A stretch of DNA of 26,846 nucleotides. Source: Sedimentisphaerales bacterium. Its GTDB lineage: Bacteria > Planctomycetota > Phycisphaerae > Sedimentisphaerales > SG8-4. The position numbers were made by a program, and so were the translations under genes. The notes under the pieces are model-generated. The model was given only the letters and a program-made list of their open reading frames with translations. It was not told where the DNA came from and searched no databases. Location: positions 1 through 26,846 of the forward strand of contig JAFGCA010000242.1 in assembly GCA_016932895.1 (NCBI GenBank), written 5' to 3'. Positions 17,213 to 25,764 of the stretch are shown in pieces. Each line of letters opens with the position of its first letter. Within the stretch, counting starts at the first letter, position 1.

Positions 17213-19180
17213 ATGGAATGGCTTACACCCTTGATCGGACTTTATGCCGCCGCGGCTGCGGTGCCGCTGCTGTTACTGCTGTATTTTCTCAAGCTCAAGC
17301 GGCGCGAGACGGCCGTTTCGAGCACGCTGTTGTGGAAGCGAGCGGTGCGCGACTTACAGGTCAACGCGCCGTTTCAACGGCTCAGGCGGAATCTCTTGCT
17401 GTTGTTGCAGCTTTTGGCCTTGACGGCGATGCTGCTGGCCCTGGCCGGTCCGGTGCTGGCGTTGCGGCGCGGTCCGGGCCGACGCTACGTCTTGCTGATC
17501 GACCGCTCGGCCAGCATGAGCGCGACCGACGTCGAGCCTAGTCGGCTGGCGGAGGCCCGGAAACAGGCGAAGGTTTTCGTCGAATCGATGCGAAGCGGCT
17601 CGCTGGTGTCACTGCGCGATCAGGCCGACTACGCCATGGTGATTGCGTTCGACGGTCGGGCGAAGGTGATGTGCAACTTCACGGCGGACAAGCCCCAGCT
17701 CATGGCCGCCATTGACGCCATAGAGGCCGGGCACGGCGTCTCCCGCCTGGGCGAGGCCGTGACGGTGGCCCGCGCATTTGCGCAGGGGCGGACCGGCGAG
17801 GGCAACGGCACGGGCGACGAAACGCCGGCGCGCCTGGTTCTTTTCAGTGACGGACGTATCGAAGACCTTGATTCCATCCTGATTGCGTCCGACGAGCTTG
17901 TCTTTCACAGCATCGGGGAGTCCGGCACGAACGTTGCGATTACGGCCATGGACGCGCGACGATCCTACGAGCAGCCGGAGCAGGTGGAGGTCTTCGTATC
18001 GCTGGCCAACTACGGCAGCGAACCGGTCACCCGAGACGTACAACTCGGCGTGAACGGAGACGTTCGCGCTGTTCGGTCGGCGACAATTCCCGGCGCCGAA
18101 GCGGCCTCCGGCACGAGCCCTTTCAAGCCCGGCAAGGTGGCCGTCAGCTTCTCCCTGTCGTATGCTGGGGCGGGCGTCCTGGATGTGCGCCAGGTGGGAG
18201 ACGACGCGTTGGCCTGTGATGATTCCGCCTGGGCCGTTCTGGAACCGCCCCGGCGGCTGTCGGTCCTGCTGGTGACGCAGGGAAATCCCGTGCTGGAATC
18301 GGCGCTGCAGGCCTGTCCGCTGGCGCGGCTGGACCCGTGTACGCCCGCCGGCTTTGACGCGATGGACCCGGCCGTCTTCGCGCTGGAGCGACCCTACGAT
18401 CTGATTGTTCTGGACAATCATGTCCCCGCCCACCAGCCGCGCTGCCAGTATCTGGTCTTCGGTGCGCCGCCCAACGGCATCGACGTCAACGCGCCCCGTG
18501 AGGTTGAGAAACAGATCGTCGTCGATTGGCGCACGCAACATCCGGTGTTGCAGTACGTGAATCTCACCAATCTCTTTGCCGCCCGGTCCCGGCAGCTCGA
18601 ACTGCCGCGTGACGCGGACGTGTTGGCCGAATTCAATGAATCGCCGGCCGTGGCCTTTCTCCGTCGCGAGGGGCGGGACTATCTGCTGGTCGCTTTCGAT
18701 GTGATGCAGAGCAACTGGCCGTTCGAGCCCGGTTTCGTGCTTTTCTGCTACAACGCGTTGAATTTTCTGGGTACCCAGCTTGGCGGGGCCGAACCGCAGG
18801 AGCTGGAGGTAAACCAGCCCATCCGGCTCGTGGAGGTGCCCGTCGAATCCGTCGCAACGATCACCGGGCCTGACGGCTCCGGCGTTGAGGTGCAGCCGGA
18901 CGCCGACGGGACGGTGCGCTTCCCGGCGACGCAACGCGTGGGCGTCTATGCGGCGGATGTTCCCGGTCGGCCGCCGCGCTTCTATGCGGTCAACCTGACC
19001 GATGAGTCAGAAAGCTGGATCGAGCCGCAGAAGGAGATGCGCTTTTCCAGTACGACGGTCGCGGCCGCGGCGCAGACCGTTCAGCGGGCCAACGTGCCCT
19101 TATGGCCTGTGCTGGTCCTGGTCGCGTTGCTGGTTGCCTGCCTGGAATGGCTGGTATATAATCACAAAGTTCGGATTTGA
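17213..19180 (+). CDS. BatA-like VWA membrane protein
   Basis: This 655-residue protein opens with the BatA/aerotolerance-regulator N-terminal unit: helix at about 4-26, a basic loop with SSTLLWKRAVRDLQVNAPFQ, and helix at 60-84. A VWA domain follows with DRSAS (97-101) and SDG (212-214), both intact, so metal binding is likely. Then come a beta domain and a region resembling an amidotransferase-like fold (YDLIVLDNHVP). A last membrane helix lies at about 628-650, with a short cytoplasmic tail. The VWA and middle domains should face the periplasm. ATG 17213 has GGAAGGA about 10 bases upstream, 19 bases after the DUF58 gene. The Bat role in stress tolerance is known for some family members only. 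Confidence 0.88.
   Translation: MEWLTPLIGLYAAAAAVPLLLLLYFLKLKRRETAVSSTLLWKRAVRDLQVNAPFQRLRRNLLLLLQLLALTAMLLALAGPVLALRRGPGRRYVLLIDRSASMSATDVEPSRLAEARKQAKVFVESMRSGSLVSLRDQADYAMVIAFDGRAKVMCNFTADKPQLMAAIDAIEAGHGVSRLGEAVTVARAFAQGRTGEGNGTGDETPARLVLFSDGRIEDLDSILIASDELVFHSIGESGTNVAITAMDARRSYEQPEQVEVFVSLANYGSEPVTRDVQLGVNGDVRAVRSATIPGAEAASGTSPFKPGKVAVSFSLSYAGAGVLDVRQVGDDALACDDSAWAVLEPPRRLSVLLVTQGNPVLESALQACPLARLDPCTPAGFDAMDPAVFALERPYDLIVLDNHVPAHQPRCQYLVFGAPPNGIDVNAPREVEKQIVVDWRTQHPVLQYVNLTNLFAARSRQLELPRDADVLAEFNESPAVAFLRREGRDYLLVAFDVMQSNWPFEPGFVLFCYNALNFLGTQLGGAEPQELEVNQPIRLVEVPVESVATITGPDGSGVEVQPDADGTVRFPATQRVGVYAADVPGRPPRFYAVNLTDESESWIEPQKEMRFSSTTVAAAAQTVQRANVPLWPVLVLVALLVACLEWLVYNHKVRI
19134..19162 (+). 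promoter_or_regulatory. Possible internal operon promoter
   Basis: TTGCCT (19134-19139), a 17-base spacer and a perfect TATAAT (19157-19162) lie in the last codons of the BatA-like gene, about 50 bases before the next start codon. Such a match is uncommon in GC-rich coding sequence, but chance cannot be excluded. Confidence 0.35.
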
Positions 19181-19211
19181 AGCGTACCTTTCGAATACGG
19201 CGGAATTTCAG

Positions 19212-21425
19212 ATGGATAGAATCCGGATGGTAGTTTGGCTCGTTCTGGCATCGACCGCAGGCGTCGGCGCCGCGCGTCCGCCCGAGTTTAACGTCGATCT
19301 TCTCTGTGGCTGGGACGGCTGCTACCGCCCGATGGAATGGACGCCCGTCGAGATCGGCGTTAATTCCGATCTGACCGAGCCCTTCGAGGGGACCTTTGTT
19401 CTCTCCGGGGCGCAGGACGGGTTGAACACGCTGAGCATCATGCACAAGTTCGTATTGACTCCGGAACTGCAGCTCAGTCTGCCGCTGGTGACCAAGTTCG
19501 CTTTTGGCATCGGCCGTTGCGATCTGACGATTCGCGATGAGCGGGGCCGGACCCGGTGGGAGAATTCGGTGGATATGTGGGACTTCTCGGCCGAGAGTCG
19601 CATGTTGCGCCCGGTGCAGCCGGCGGATCTGTTGATTGGCCTGCTCGGCCAGCCGCGATTCGGCTTGCTGAAGCTGCCGAATGAGACGGTTTGCCTTTCC
19701 CACCAGGGTCGGGGCAAAGTCTACCTCGGCGCCAAGGTCCCGCGCATGGTGCCGTGGGACTGGACCGGGTTTGCCAGCCTCGATGTGCTCGTGATGTGCG
19801 ATCCGGACTGGGCGCTGCTGCGGTCCGAGCAATTGAACGCGATCGGCGAGTGGGTCTCCAACGGGGGCGCCTTGCTGCTGATTCTCGGGCAGCATCCTCT
19901 GACGCCGGAGAACCCGTTGGCGGAGCTGATTCCCTTTCGCCTCGGGCAGCCCAGGCAGGTTACCGTGCCGCCTGCGGTGCTCAATCGGTGGGGTCTCGTT
20001 TCGGAACGGTCGGAGGAGGTGACGGTCTGGCCCCTGTCGGCTAAGTTCACTGCTCCCGGCGTTGAGACGACCACGACCTCCGACGGCGTGTGTTTCTACG
20101 GTGTGGGCCCCGCGGGATTCGGACGCGTGGCCGTGCTGGGCTTCGACCCCTCCGAGTTGAGCCAGGAGCAGGCCCCGCACGCCGCGGAATTCTGGTCCGC
20201 TCACGTGCGTGCCTGTCTCGACGGACGCCGCGCTGGAGCGGCAGGTGGTGCTGATTGGGACGCCGGCGCGTGGCAACCCGTGGCCGGACGCAGTCGCACG
20301 ATTGCGTCGACGACTGGGGTGTCCGAGGAAGACGACCGCAGAAGCGAAAATCGCTACCGCATCAGCGTCGCGCAGAGCGCGGGCAACAGCGTGCTGGACT
20401 ACCTGTACCAATTGCCCCAGATGCGGCCGCTGAGCATCTGGTGGGTGATCCTCACCTTGTCGGCCCTGGCCATCCTGCTTGGCCCGGTGGATTATTTTGT
20501 GCTCAAGCGGCTGGACAAGCTGCCGTACACGTGGCTCACGTGCACGGGCTGGATTCTGATTTTCACGATCGGAGCGTATTACGGCGTCCAGACGCTGCGC
20601 GGTGGCAAGATGCAGCTCCGTGCCTTGTCGGTGGTGGACGGCGTTGCCGGCAGCGACTGCGTGTGGACCACGTATTACAGCGGTCTCTTCGCCCCGCGCA
20701 GTGCCGACTATCGCCCGGACGGCTTGGGTGCCCGTCAGTGGTGGTCGGCGATTGCGCCCTCCCGCGAGCAGGTGTACGCTCATCAGAGCCAGGCCGGCAT
20801 GCGGCAAATCCATTGCCTGCAGGGGGACGGCGCCAACCGTCCCGTGTCGGTGCCCATCAACATCTGGACGATTCAGTCGCTTCTGGGCGAAACGCGTTCG
20901 AGCAGCCTGCCGTTCGAGGCGAAGGTGACGCGTCGGGACAAGACGGTGACGATTGAGATTCGCAATAGGGCGGAGGCGGCGATCCGCGGCGGTTTCGTTC
21001 TCTTTGGAGACGCCTCCGGCCTTATCGGCCCGGTGCCGGCGCGCGCGCAGCGCGTGTTTGACGTGCCGATCAGTTCCTTTGAACCGTGGCAGGCCGGCGA
21101 GCGATACCAGGGTTCCCAGGAGTCGGCGGGGGGACCGCCCCGCATGTGGCAAGGCTTGCAGGTGCCCCGGTGCCCCGGCGCGACGGGAGAGCAGACACAC
21201 GAGGCTTTTCTGGCGCAGGGGTGTTTGAATCGAACCGTTGCCATGTATAAGCAACTTGATCTCGGTGCGGCTCTGGTCACGGTCGAGTTTGAAGATGCGC
21301 CGCCGCCGTTTACCATCGCGAACCGTTCCTACGATGTCAATCACACGCAGTACGCCAGACTGCTTGTTTTTCCCCCTGGAATCCGTGAGGACAGGACCCA
21401 TGATCGAGACCCGGAAGCTGAGTAA
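19212..21425 (+). CDS. Exported membrane protein with amidotransferase-like domain
   Basis: The protein has 737 residues and a signal peptide (MVVWLVLASTAGVGAARPPE). A beta domain (about 25-130) follows, then an amidotransferase-like region (DVLVMCDPDWALL then LNAIGEWVSNGGALLLILG, about 190-226) of the sort seen in DUF4350 or ABC-exporter auxiliary proteins. A beta/linker region leads to two membrane helices at about 407-427 and 441-458, with the conserved-looking GPVDYFVLKRL between them, and a C-terminal beta domain. I start it at ATG 19212 because the upstream part of the frame overlaps the previous gene and is out of character; the ribosome site is weak. It overlaps the ABC ATPase gene by 26 bases. 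It may link the VWA module to the exporter. Confidence 0.78.
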   Translation: MDRIRMVVWLVLASTAGVGAARPPEFNVDLLCGWDGCYRPMEWTPVEIGVNSDLTEPFEGTFVLSGAQDGLNTLSIMHKFVLTPELQLSLPLVTKFAFGIGRCDLTIRDERGRTRWENSVDMWDFSAESRMLRPVQPADLLIGLLGQPRFGLLKLPNETVCLSHQGRGKVYLGAKVPRMVPWDWTGFASLDVLVMCDPDWALLRSEQLNAIGEWVSNGGALLLILGQHPLTPENPLAELIPFRLGQPRQVTVPPAVLNRWGLVSERSEEVTVWPLSAKFTAPGVETTTTSDGVCFYGVGPAGFGRVAVLGFDPSELSQEQAPHAAEFWSAHVRACLDGRRAGAAGGADWDAGAWQPVAGRSRTIASTTGVSEEDDRRSENRYRISVAQSAGNSVLDYLYQLPQMRPLSIWWVILTLSALAILLGPVDYFVLKRLDKLPYTWLTCTGWILIFTIGAYYGVQTLRGGKMQLRALSVVDGVAGSDCVWTTYYSGLFAPRSADYRPDGLGARQWWSAIAPSREQVYAHQSQAGMRQIHCLQGDGANRPVSVPINIWTIQSLLGETRSSSLPFEAKVTRRDKTVTIEIRNRAEAAIRGGFVLFGDASGLIGPVPARAQRVFDVPISSFEPWQAGERYQGSQESAGGPPRMWQGLQVPRCPGATGEQTHEAFLAQGCLNRTVAMYKQLDLGAALVTVEFEDAPPPFTIANRSYDVNHTQYARLLVFPPGIREDRTHDRDPEAE

Positions 21426-22326
21426 GAATTTTGGGGAACTGGTTGCGGTAGACAACCTGGACCTGAACATCGAGGCCGGTGACATCTTCGGTTTCATCGG
21501 TCCCAACGGCGCGGGCAAGACCACGACGATGCGCGTTCTGGTGACGTTGCTGGAGCCGACGAGCGGGGCGGCTTTTGTTGACGGTCTCGATGTCACGAAG
21601 AAGGGCAGGGAAGTCCGGCGGCGAGTCGGCTACATGCCGGATTTCATGGGGGTCTACGACGACCTCAAGGTGTTCGAGTATCTCGAGTTCTTCGCGGCCG
21701 CTTTCGGCATCGAGTATCGCAAGCGCAAATCCATCGTGGACGGCGTCCTCGAGCTGACCGATCTGGAGTCGAAGCGAAACACCGCCGTGGACAGCCTCTC
21801 GCGAGGCATGCAGCAGCGGCTGGGGCTGGCGCGGGTCCTGATTCACGATCCCAAGGTCCTGATCCTGGACGAGCCGGCCAGCGGGCTCGACCCCAGGGCC
21901 CGGATCGAAATCCGCGAGTTGCTGCGCGAGCTCAAGCGGATGGGCAAGACCGTCATGATTTCCAGCCATATCCTCAGCGAGCTGGAGGAGATTTGCGATC
22001 GGGTGGGCATCATCGAGCACGGCCAGCTCGTATTCGGCGGGACTCTCGAGGAGATTCGCCCCCGGCTGGGTATCCACAGCAAAGTGCGCGTTCAGGTGCT
22101 CGGCGACAAACGAAGAGCGGTCGAGCTGCTCGCGGCCTTGCCGCAGGTCGAGCAGGTGGAGGTGGTGGGAGATGCTCTCTCAGTGACGTTTCGCGAGGGA
22201 GAAACCACCGACGGGATCATTGCCCGCACGCTCGTTAACGGCGGCATGGACCTGGTATCCCTCCAGCCCGAACAGTTGAAGCTCGACGACGCGTTCCTGA
22301 AACTGACCAAGGGGGTTGTCCATTGA
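21400..22326 (+). CDS. ABC transporter ATP-binding protein
   Basis: This 308-residue ABC ATPase is complete: Walker A GPNGAGKT (34-41), signature LSRGM (133-137, a variant of LSGGQ, then QQRLGLAR), Walker B VLILDEP with D157/E158, and the switch histidine H190 in SSHILSE. The form, with a C-terminal domain of about 80 residues after the nucleotide-binding domain, is that of DrrA/CcmA-type exporters that pair with ABC-2 permeases. ATG 21400 lies inside the last codons of the preceding gene, so the two are translationally coupled. Three permease genes follow. Substrate is unknown. Confidence 0.95.
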   Translation: MIETRKLSKNFGELVAVDNLDLNIEAGDIFGFIGPNGAGKTTTMRVLVTLLEPTSGAAFVDGLDVTKKGREVRRRVGYMPDFMGVYDDLKVFEYLEFFAAAFGIEYRKRKSIVDGVLELTDLESKRNTAVDSLSRGMQQRLGLARVLIHDPKVLILDEPASGLDPRARIEIRELLRELKRMGKTVMISSHILSELEEICDRVGIIEHGQLVFGGTLEEIRPRLGIHSKVRVQVLGDKRRAVELLAALPQVEQVEVVGDALSVTFREGETTDGIIARTLVNGGMDLVSLQPEQLKLDDAFLKLTKGVVH

Positions 22327-22374
22327 TTGGCGTGTCGTGACGGTACGCCGTCGGGACCGTTGGGACAGGCACTC

Positions 22375-24015
22375 ATGCAGAGGCAAGCGGTACTCAATTC
22401 GCTTTGGCACAGCAGTTTCGTACAACTGATGGGACCTCTTTTCGACAGGGAGTCCCGCTGCGCCAGTCGGAAAGCGAGAAACTACGCTCTCCGCGCCGGC
22501 TACATCGTTGTCCTGAGTGTTCTGACGCTGTTGGCGTGGTGCTCCGTCGTCGGGATACAGAATCGAGGGAGTGCGACGTTCGGCATCTCCAGAAGCTCCG
22601 AGGTGGGGACGTTCGTCACGGTGAGAATTGTCTGTTTCCAGTTTGTTGCGGCTCAGCTCATCGCCGCCGTGATGCTCGGCTCTTCCCTGAGCGACGAGCT
22701 GCGCAGCGGCCGCCTCAGCGTTTTGATGACGACACCCATCAGCAGTGTCCACATCATCGTGGGCAAACTGCTGAGCGGGCTCCTGCAAATCGCACTGTTG
22801 CTGGCGATGAGCCTGCCGGCGCTGGCGGTTCTGCGCCTGCTGGGAGGCGTGCCCTGGGACTTTGTGCTTGCAGGTTTTGGCATTACCCTGGTCGCCGCCA
22901 TGTTTGCCGGCGCTTTGAGTCTGTTGTTCTCGACGTACCATCGCTACGGCTATCAGGCGATTTTAAGCGGTGCGGTCTTCTATCTCATTGCCTTCGTGGC
23001 TCTGCCGGCCATGGCAACGGTGTTGGTCTCGCTCGGAAAGTTGAACGAACCGCTGACGACGTCCATCCTCGATCTGACCAATCCATTTCGAGCCCTGTAC
23101 CGATCGTCCCCGCAAATGTGGCAGACCGGTTCATCCGGGCCGGGCGCCTATTTCTCGTGGCCCGTCCATTGCCTCGTCATGACGGGTATCACCCCGATAC
23201 TCCTGTGCATTCCCATCCGGCGCCTTCGCCGAAGGAGGCTGGGGACTCTCTATCTGAGAAGGCGGAGGACGAGGAGTGGGCGGCTCTTGCGCGGATCGCC
23301 GATTCTGTGGAAAGAGAATCGCGAGAGGGCGTTCCAGGGCAGGGGAGGCGGCGCAGGATTTGCGCTTATTGCCCTGGTGGTATGCGTCTTGACCGTTGTG
23401 GCCAGGATGGCCGCCGTTCGGGACTATGAGATCTATGTGTACTATACGGCCTGGGGTATCTGGATGGTGTCGCTGGTGCACGTAGCGATTTCGGCCGCAG
23501 GCGCAATCACGCGCGAAAAAGAAAGCGGCGCCTGGCCCGTGCTGTTGACCACGCTGCTTGACGACGCTCAGATCGTGCGCGGCAAGGCGTTGGCGGCGCT
23601 GCGCCGCAACGCCGTCCCGCTGATCTCGGCCTGCGCCGTGCAAATGTGCTTCCTGCTCTGTGTGAGCAGTTCGCCGAGGGCGATATCGGTGGGGTACTGC
23701 CTGCTGTCGGTGACGGCCTCCGTCTTCTTCGTTTTGGCGGCCGGCCTGTATTTCGGCGTGCGACTGCGAACGACAACGGCCGCCTCGGCCGCGACGATCG
23801 GGGCCTACTTGTGCTTGAACTACATCATCGGTGGGCGTTTCAACCCGCTCTTTGGCTGGGTGATGTGGAAGATCGTTCATCATGGCGGCGCCCGCGGCGC
23901 GGCTGTATACCTGCTGGCTTTTGGCATGGGGACGACGGCGTTCGTCCTCGATACCGGATTGGGTTTCTTCCTTGTGCGACGGGCACAGCAGAAGCTCAGG
24001 CATTGTGTTTTTTAG
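22375..24015 (+). CDS. ABC-2-type permease, copy 1 of 3
   Basis: The 546-residue polytopic protein is built from two similar halves. Half 1 begins GPLFDRESRCASRKARNYAL, then has LSVLMTTPISSVHIIVGKLL. Half 2 begins GSPILWKENRE, then has ITREKESGAWPVLLTT and AQIVRGKALAALRRN. Each half adds about six membrane helices, and an Arg-rich cytoplasmic linker (RRLRRRRLGTLYLRRRR) joins them. ATG 22375 has GGACAGG about 5 bases upstream; a TTG at 22327 would extend it without support. It should form the membrane channel with the ATPase encoded just before it, exporting an unknown substrate. Confidence 0.82.
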   Translation: MQRQAVLNSLWHSSFVQLMGPLFDRESRCASRKARNYALRAGYIVVLSVLTLLAWCSVVGIQNRGSATFGISRSSEVGTFVTVRIVCFQFVAAQLIAAVMLGSSLSDELRSGRLSVLMTTPISSVHIIVGKLLSGLLQIALLLAMSLPALAVLRLLGGVPWDFVLAGFGITLVAAMFAGALSLLFSTYHRYGYQAILSGAVFYLIAFVALPAMATVLVSLGKLNEPLTTSILDLTNPFRALYRSSPQMWQTGSSGPGAYFSWPVHCLVMTGITPILLCIPIRRLRRRRLGTLYLRRRRTRSGRLLRGSPILWKENRERAFQGRGGGAGFALIALVVCVLTVVARMAAVRDYEIYVYYTAWGIWMVSLVHVAISAAGAITREKESGAWPVLLTTLLDDAQIVRGKALAALRRNAVPLISACAVQMCFLLCVSSSPRAISVGYCLLSVTASVFFVLAAGLYFGVRLRTTTAASAATIGAYLCLNYIIGGRFNPLFGWVMWKIVHHGGARGAAVYLLAFGMGTTAFVLDTGLGFFLVRRAQQKLRHCVF

Positions 24016-24033
24016 GCGAGTGACGAATTACGA

Positions 24034-25755
24034 ATGGCTTGGGTATTGAAACGACTGGCACTGCCACACCTGGCGTGCGGCTGGCTGACGGGCCCTATGT
24101 TCGACAAGGAGCTGCGGGTCGCCAGCCGGCAGCGGCGCTACTATCTGCTGCGCTTCGGTTACGTCGCTCTCCTTACGCTGTTTATCGCATACGTCTGGTT
24201 GGCGGTGGCGCGCGTGGGCAGCAAGGGTCCGGCGGTCGTTCGGGTCTCGCGCATGCCGGAAGCGGGCAAATACATCGTCACCTGCGTCGTCTGGCTTCAA
24301 TTCATCGCCGGTTCGTTTCTCACGGTCGTCTTGCTAAGCGGCTCGATCAGCAGCGAGGTTCGCCAGCGCACGCTCGACGCCCTCCTAGTCACACCGATCA
24401 GCGGCGTGCAGATCGTGCTGGGCAAGATGCTGAGCAAGATGCTCCAGCCGATTCTGCTGCTGGCGGTCAGTCTGCCGCTGCTGACGGTCGTCCGCGTGTT
24501 CGGCGGCGTGCCCTGGGCGTACGTCACTTCCGGCCTGTGCATCACGCTTTCGACCATGGTCTTCGTCGGCTTCCTGAGCGTGCTGCTGTCGGTGACGAAT
24601 CGCCAGGCCCATCACGTCGCGACGACGGTGGTCGGCTGGTGCCTGATCCTGTGGGGCGGCGTGCCGCTCCTGCTGACGGCGTTGTCGGCGGCTGGATATA
24701 TAAACGCCGCTACGGTCCAGGCTGTCCTGAGGACAACCAATCCCTTCGCAGTCTTGCTGACTCAGACGCTTGCGATGCTGGCGGCTTCGACGGCGCCCGC
24801 CGCGGTGTCCTGGCGGTTTCACTGCCTGATTCTCTTGGCGGCGGCCGCTATGGTTTCGATCATCGCGGTGTGGCGCGTGCGCCGGGCCGCGCTGGTCTCG
24901 ATCCTGGCGCGGGCCGGCGGCCGGCATGCATCCCGCTCGAAGGCTCGGCCCGAAGCAGGCCGCCGACGGGCTCGCACCCACACGCGGGCGTGGACGCCGA
25001 TTCGTCGCGTCAAGGGCGCGCCGATCGTGTGGAAGGAGTTGTGCCGGCCTTTGTTCCCAACGCGGTTGCGCGCCGTTCTCGCGGTCGGCGTCTCGATCGT
25101 TGCCCTTGCGGTCATGGCCGTGGCGCTGGTGCTCGCGAGAGAGCGAGTCGGTTTTGCTTTTTTCGTTCTGGCTCAGACTCTTCAACTGCTGTTCTTCGTG
25201 CGTCTGGCTGCTTCGGCCGCGAGTGCCATCACGCGAGAGAAAGAGGCCCGCACGTGGCCGATACTCCTCATGACGCCGCTGGACAACAGGGAAATCGTCC
25301 GGGGCAAGGTGGTCGGAGTCTTTCGCTGGAATCTATGTCTGCTGATCCCCCTTTGTGTGCTCTACCTGCTCGGCTACGTGTTGAGCCCGCCCATCGCTGG
25401 AAACCTGATACACCTGGCCGTTTCTCTGGGCTCGCTCGTCTTCGGTTTGACGGGCAGCATCCTGTTTCTGCTCGGTCTCGGCCTGTATCTCAGCGTCCGA
25501 TTGAAGACGACCGTTGCGGCCGTCGCTTCCACGCTCGGGCTCTATATCGCGCCGAAGCTGTTTTGCTGCGGCGGCTTGAGTCCGCTTCTCTTCTGGTCCG
25601 TTCGCACCGCCGGCCCCCCGGGTACGCAGGGGCCATTGGGAATGCTCCTCGTGCCGCTGTTGTTCACAGTGGGCGTGGCGACAGTCTACGGCGCCTTGGG
25701 CTGGCTTTTTGTGCGTGCCGCGACGGGGCGTCTGCGGCGCAACGTCTTTGCGTAG
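24034..25755 (+). CDS. ABC-2-type permease, copy 2 of 3
   Basis: This 573-residue paralogue of the preceding permease has the same two-half plan. Half 1: GPMFDKELRVASRQRRYYLL, later RTLDALLVTPISGVQIVLGK. Half 2: GAPIVWKELCRPLFP, later ITREKEARTWPILLMTPLDN and REIVRGKVVGVFRWN. About twelve membrane helices are present, with a basic, Arg/Ala-rich linker (about residues 290-330). Translation from ATG 24034 starts 18 bases after the previous stop with a weak ribosome site (GGCGAG). A long open frame in another forward frame covers the same bases but lacks membrane segments and is rejected. It probably forms a heteromer with copies 1 and 3, or is an alternative partner of the single ATPase. Confidence 0.82.
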   Translation: MAWVLKRLALPHLACGWLTGPMFDKELRVASRQRRYYLLRFGYVALLTLFIAYVWLAVARVGSKGPAVVRVSRMPEAGKYIVTCVVWLQFIAGSFLTVVLLSGSISSEVRQRTLDALLVTPISGVQIVLGKMLSKMLQPILLLAVSLPLLTVVRVFGGVPWAYVTSGLCITLSTMVFVGFLSVLLSVTNRQAHHVATTVVGWCLILWGGVPLLLTALSAAGYINAATVQAVLRTTNPFAVLLTQTLAMLAASTAPAAVSWRFHCLILLAAAAMVSIIAVWRVRRAALVSILARAGGRHASRSKARPEAGRRRARTHTRAWTPIRRVKGAPIVWKELCRPLFPTRLRAVLAVGVSIVALAVMAVALVLARERVGFAFFVLAQTLQLLFFVRLAASAASAITREKEARTWPILLMTPLDNREIVRGKVVGVFRWNLCLLIPLCVLYLLGYVLSPPIAGNLIHLAVSLGSLVFGLTGSILFLLGLGLYLSVRLKTTVAAVASTLGLYIAPKLFCCGGLSPLLFWSVRTAGPPGTQGPLGMLLVPLLFTVGVATVYGALGWLFVRAATGRLRRNVFA

Positions 25756-25764
25756 GAATAGTGC

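Noticed and set aside
18990..21596. 868-codon antisense open frame
   Set aside because: It lies antisense to well-supported genes, crosses two gene boundaries, has no ribosome site and is rich in Arg/His/Gln/Pro. Its length is explained by third-position GC bias.
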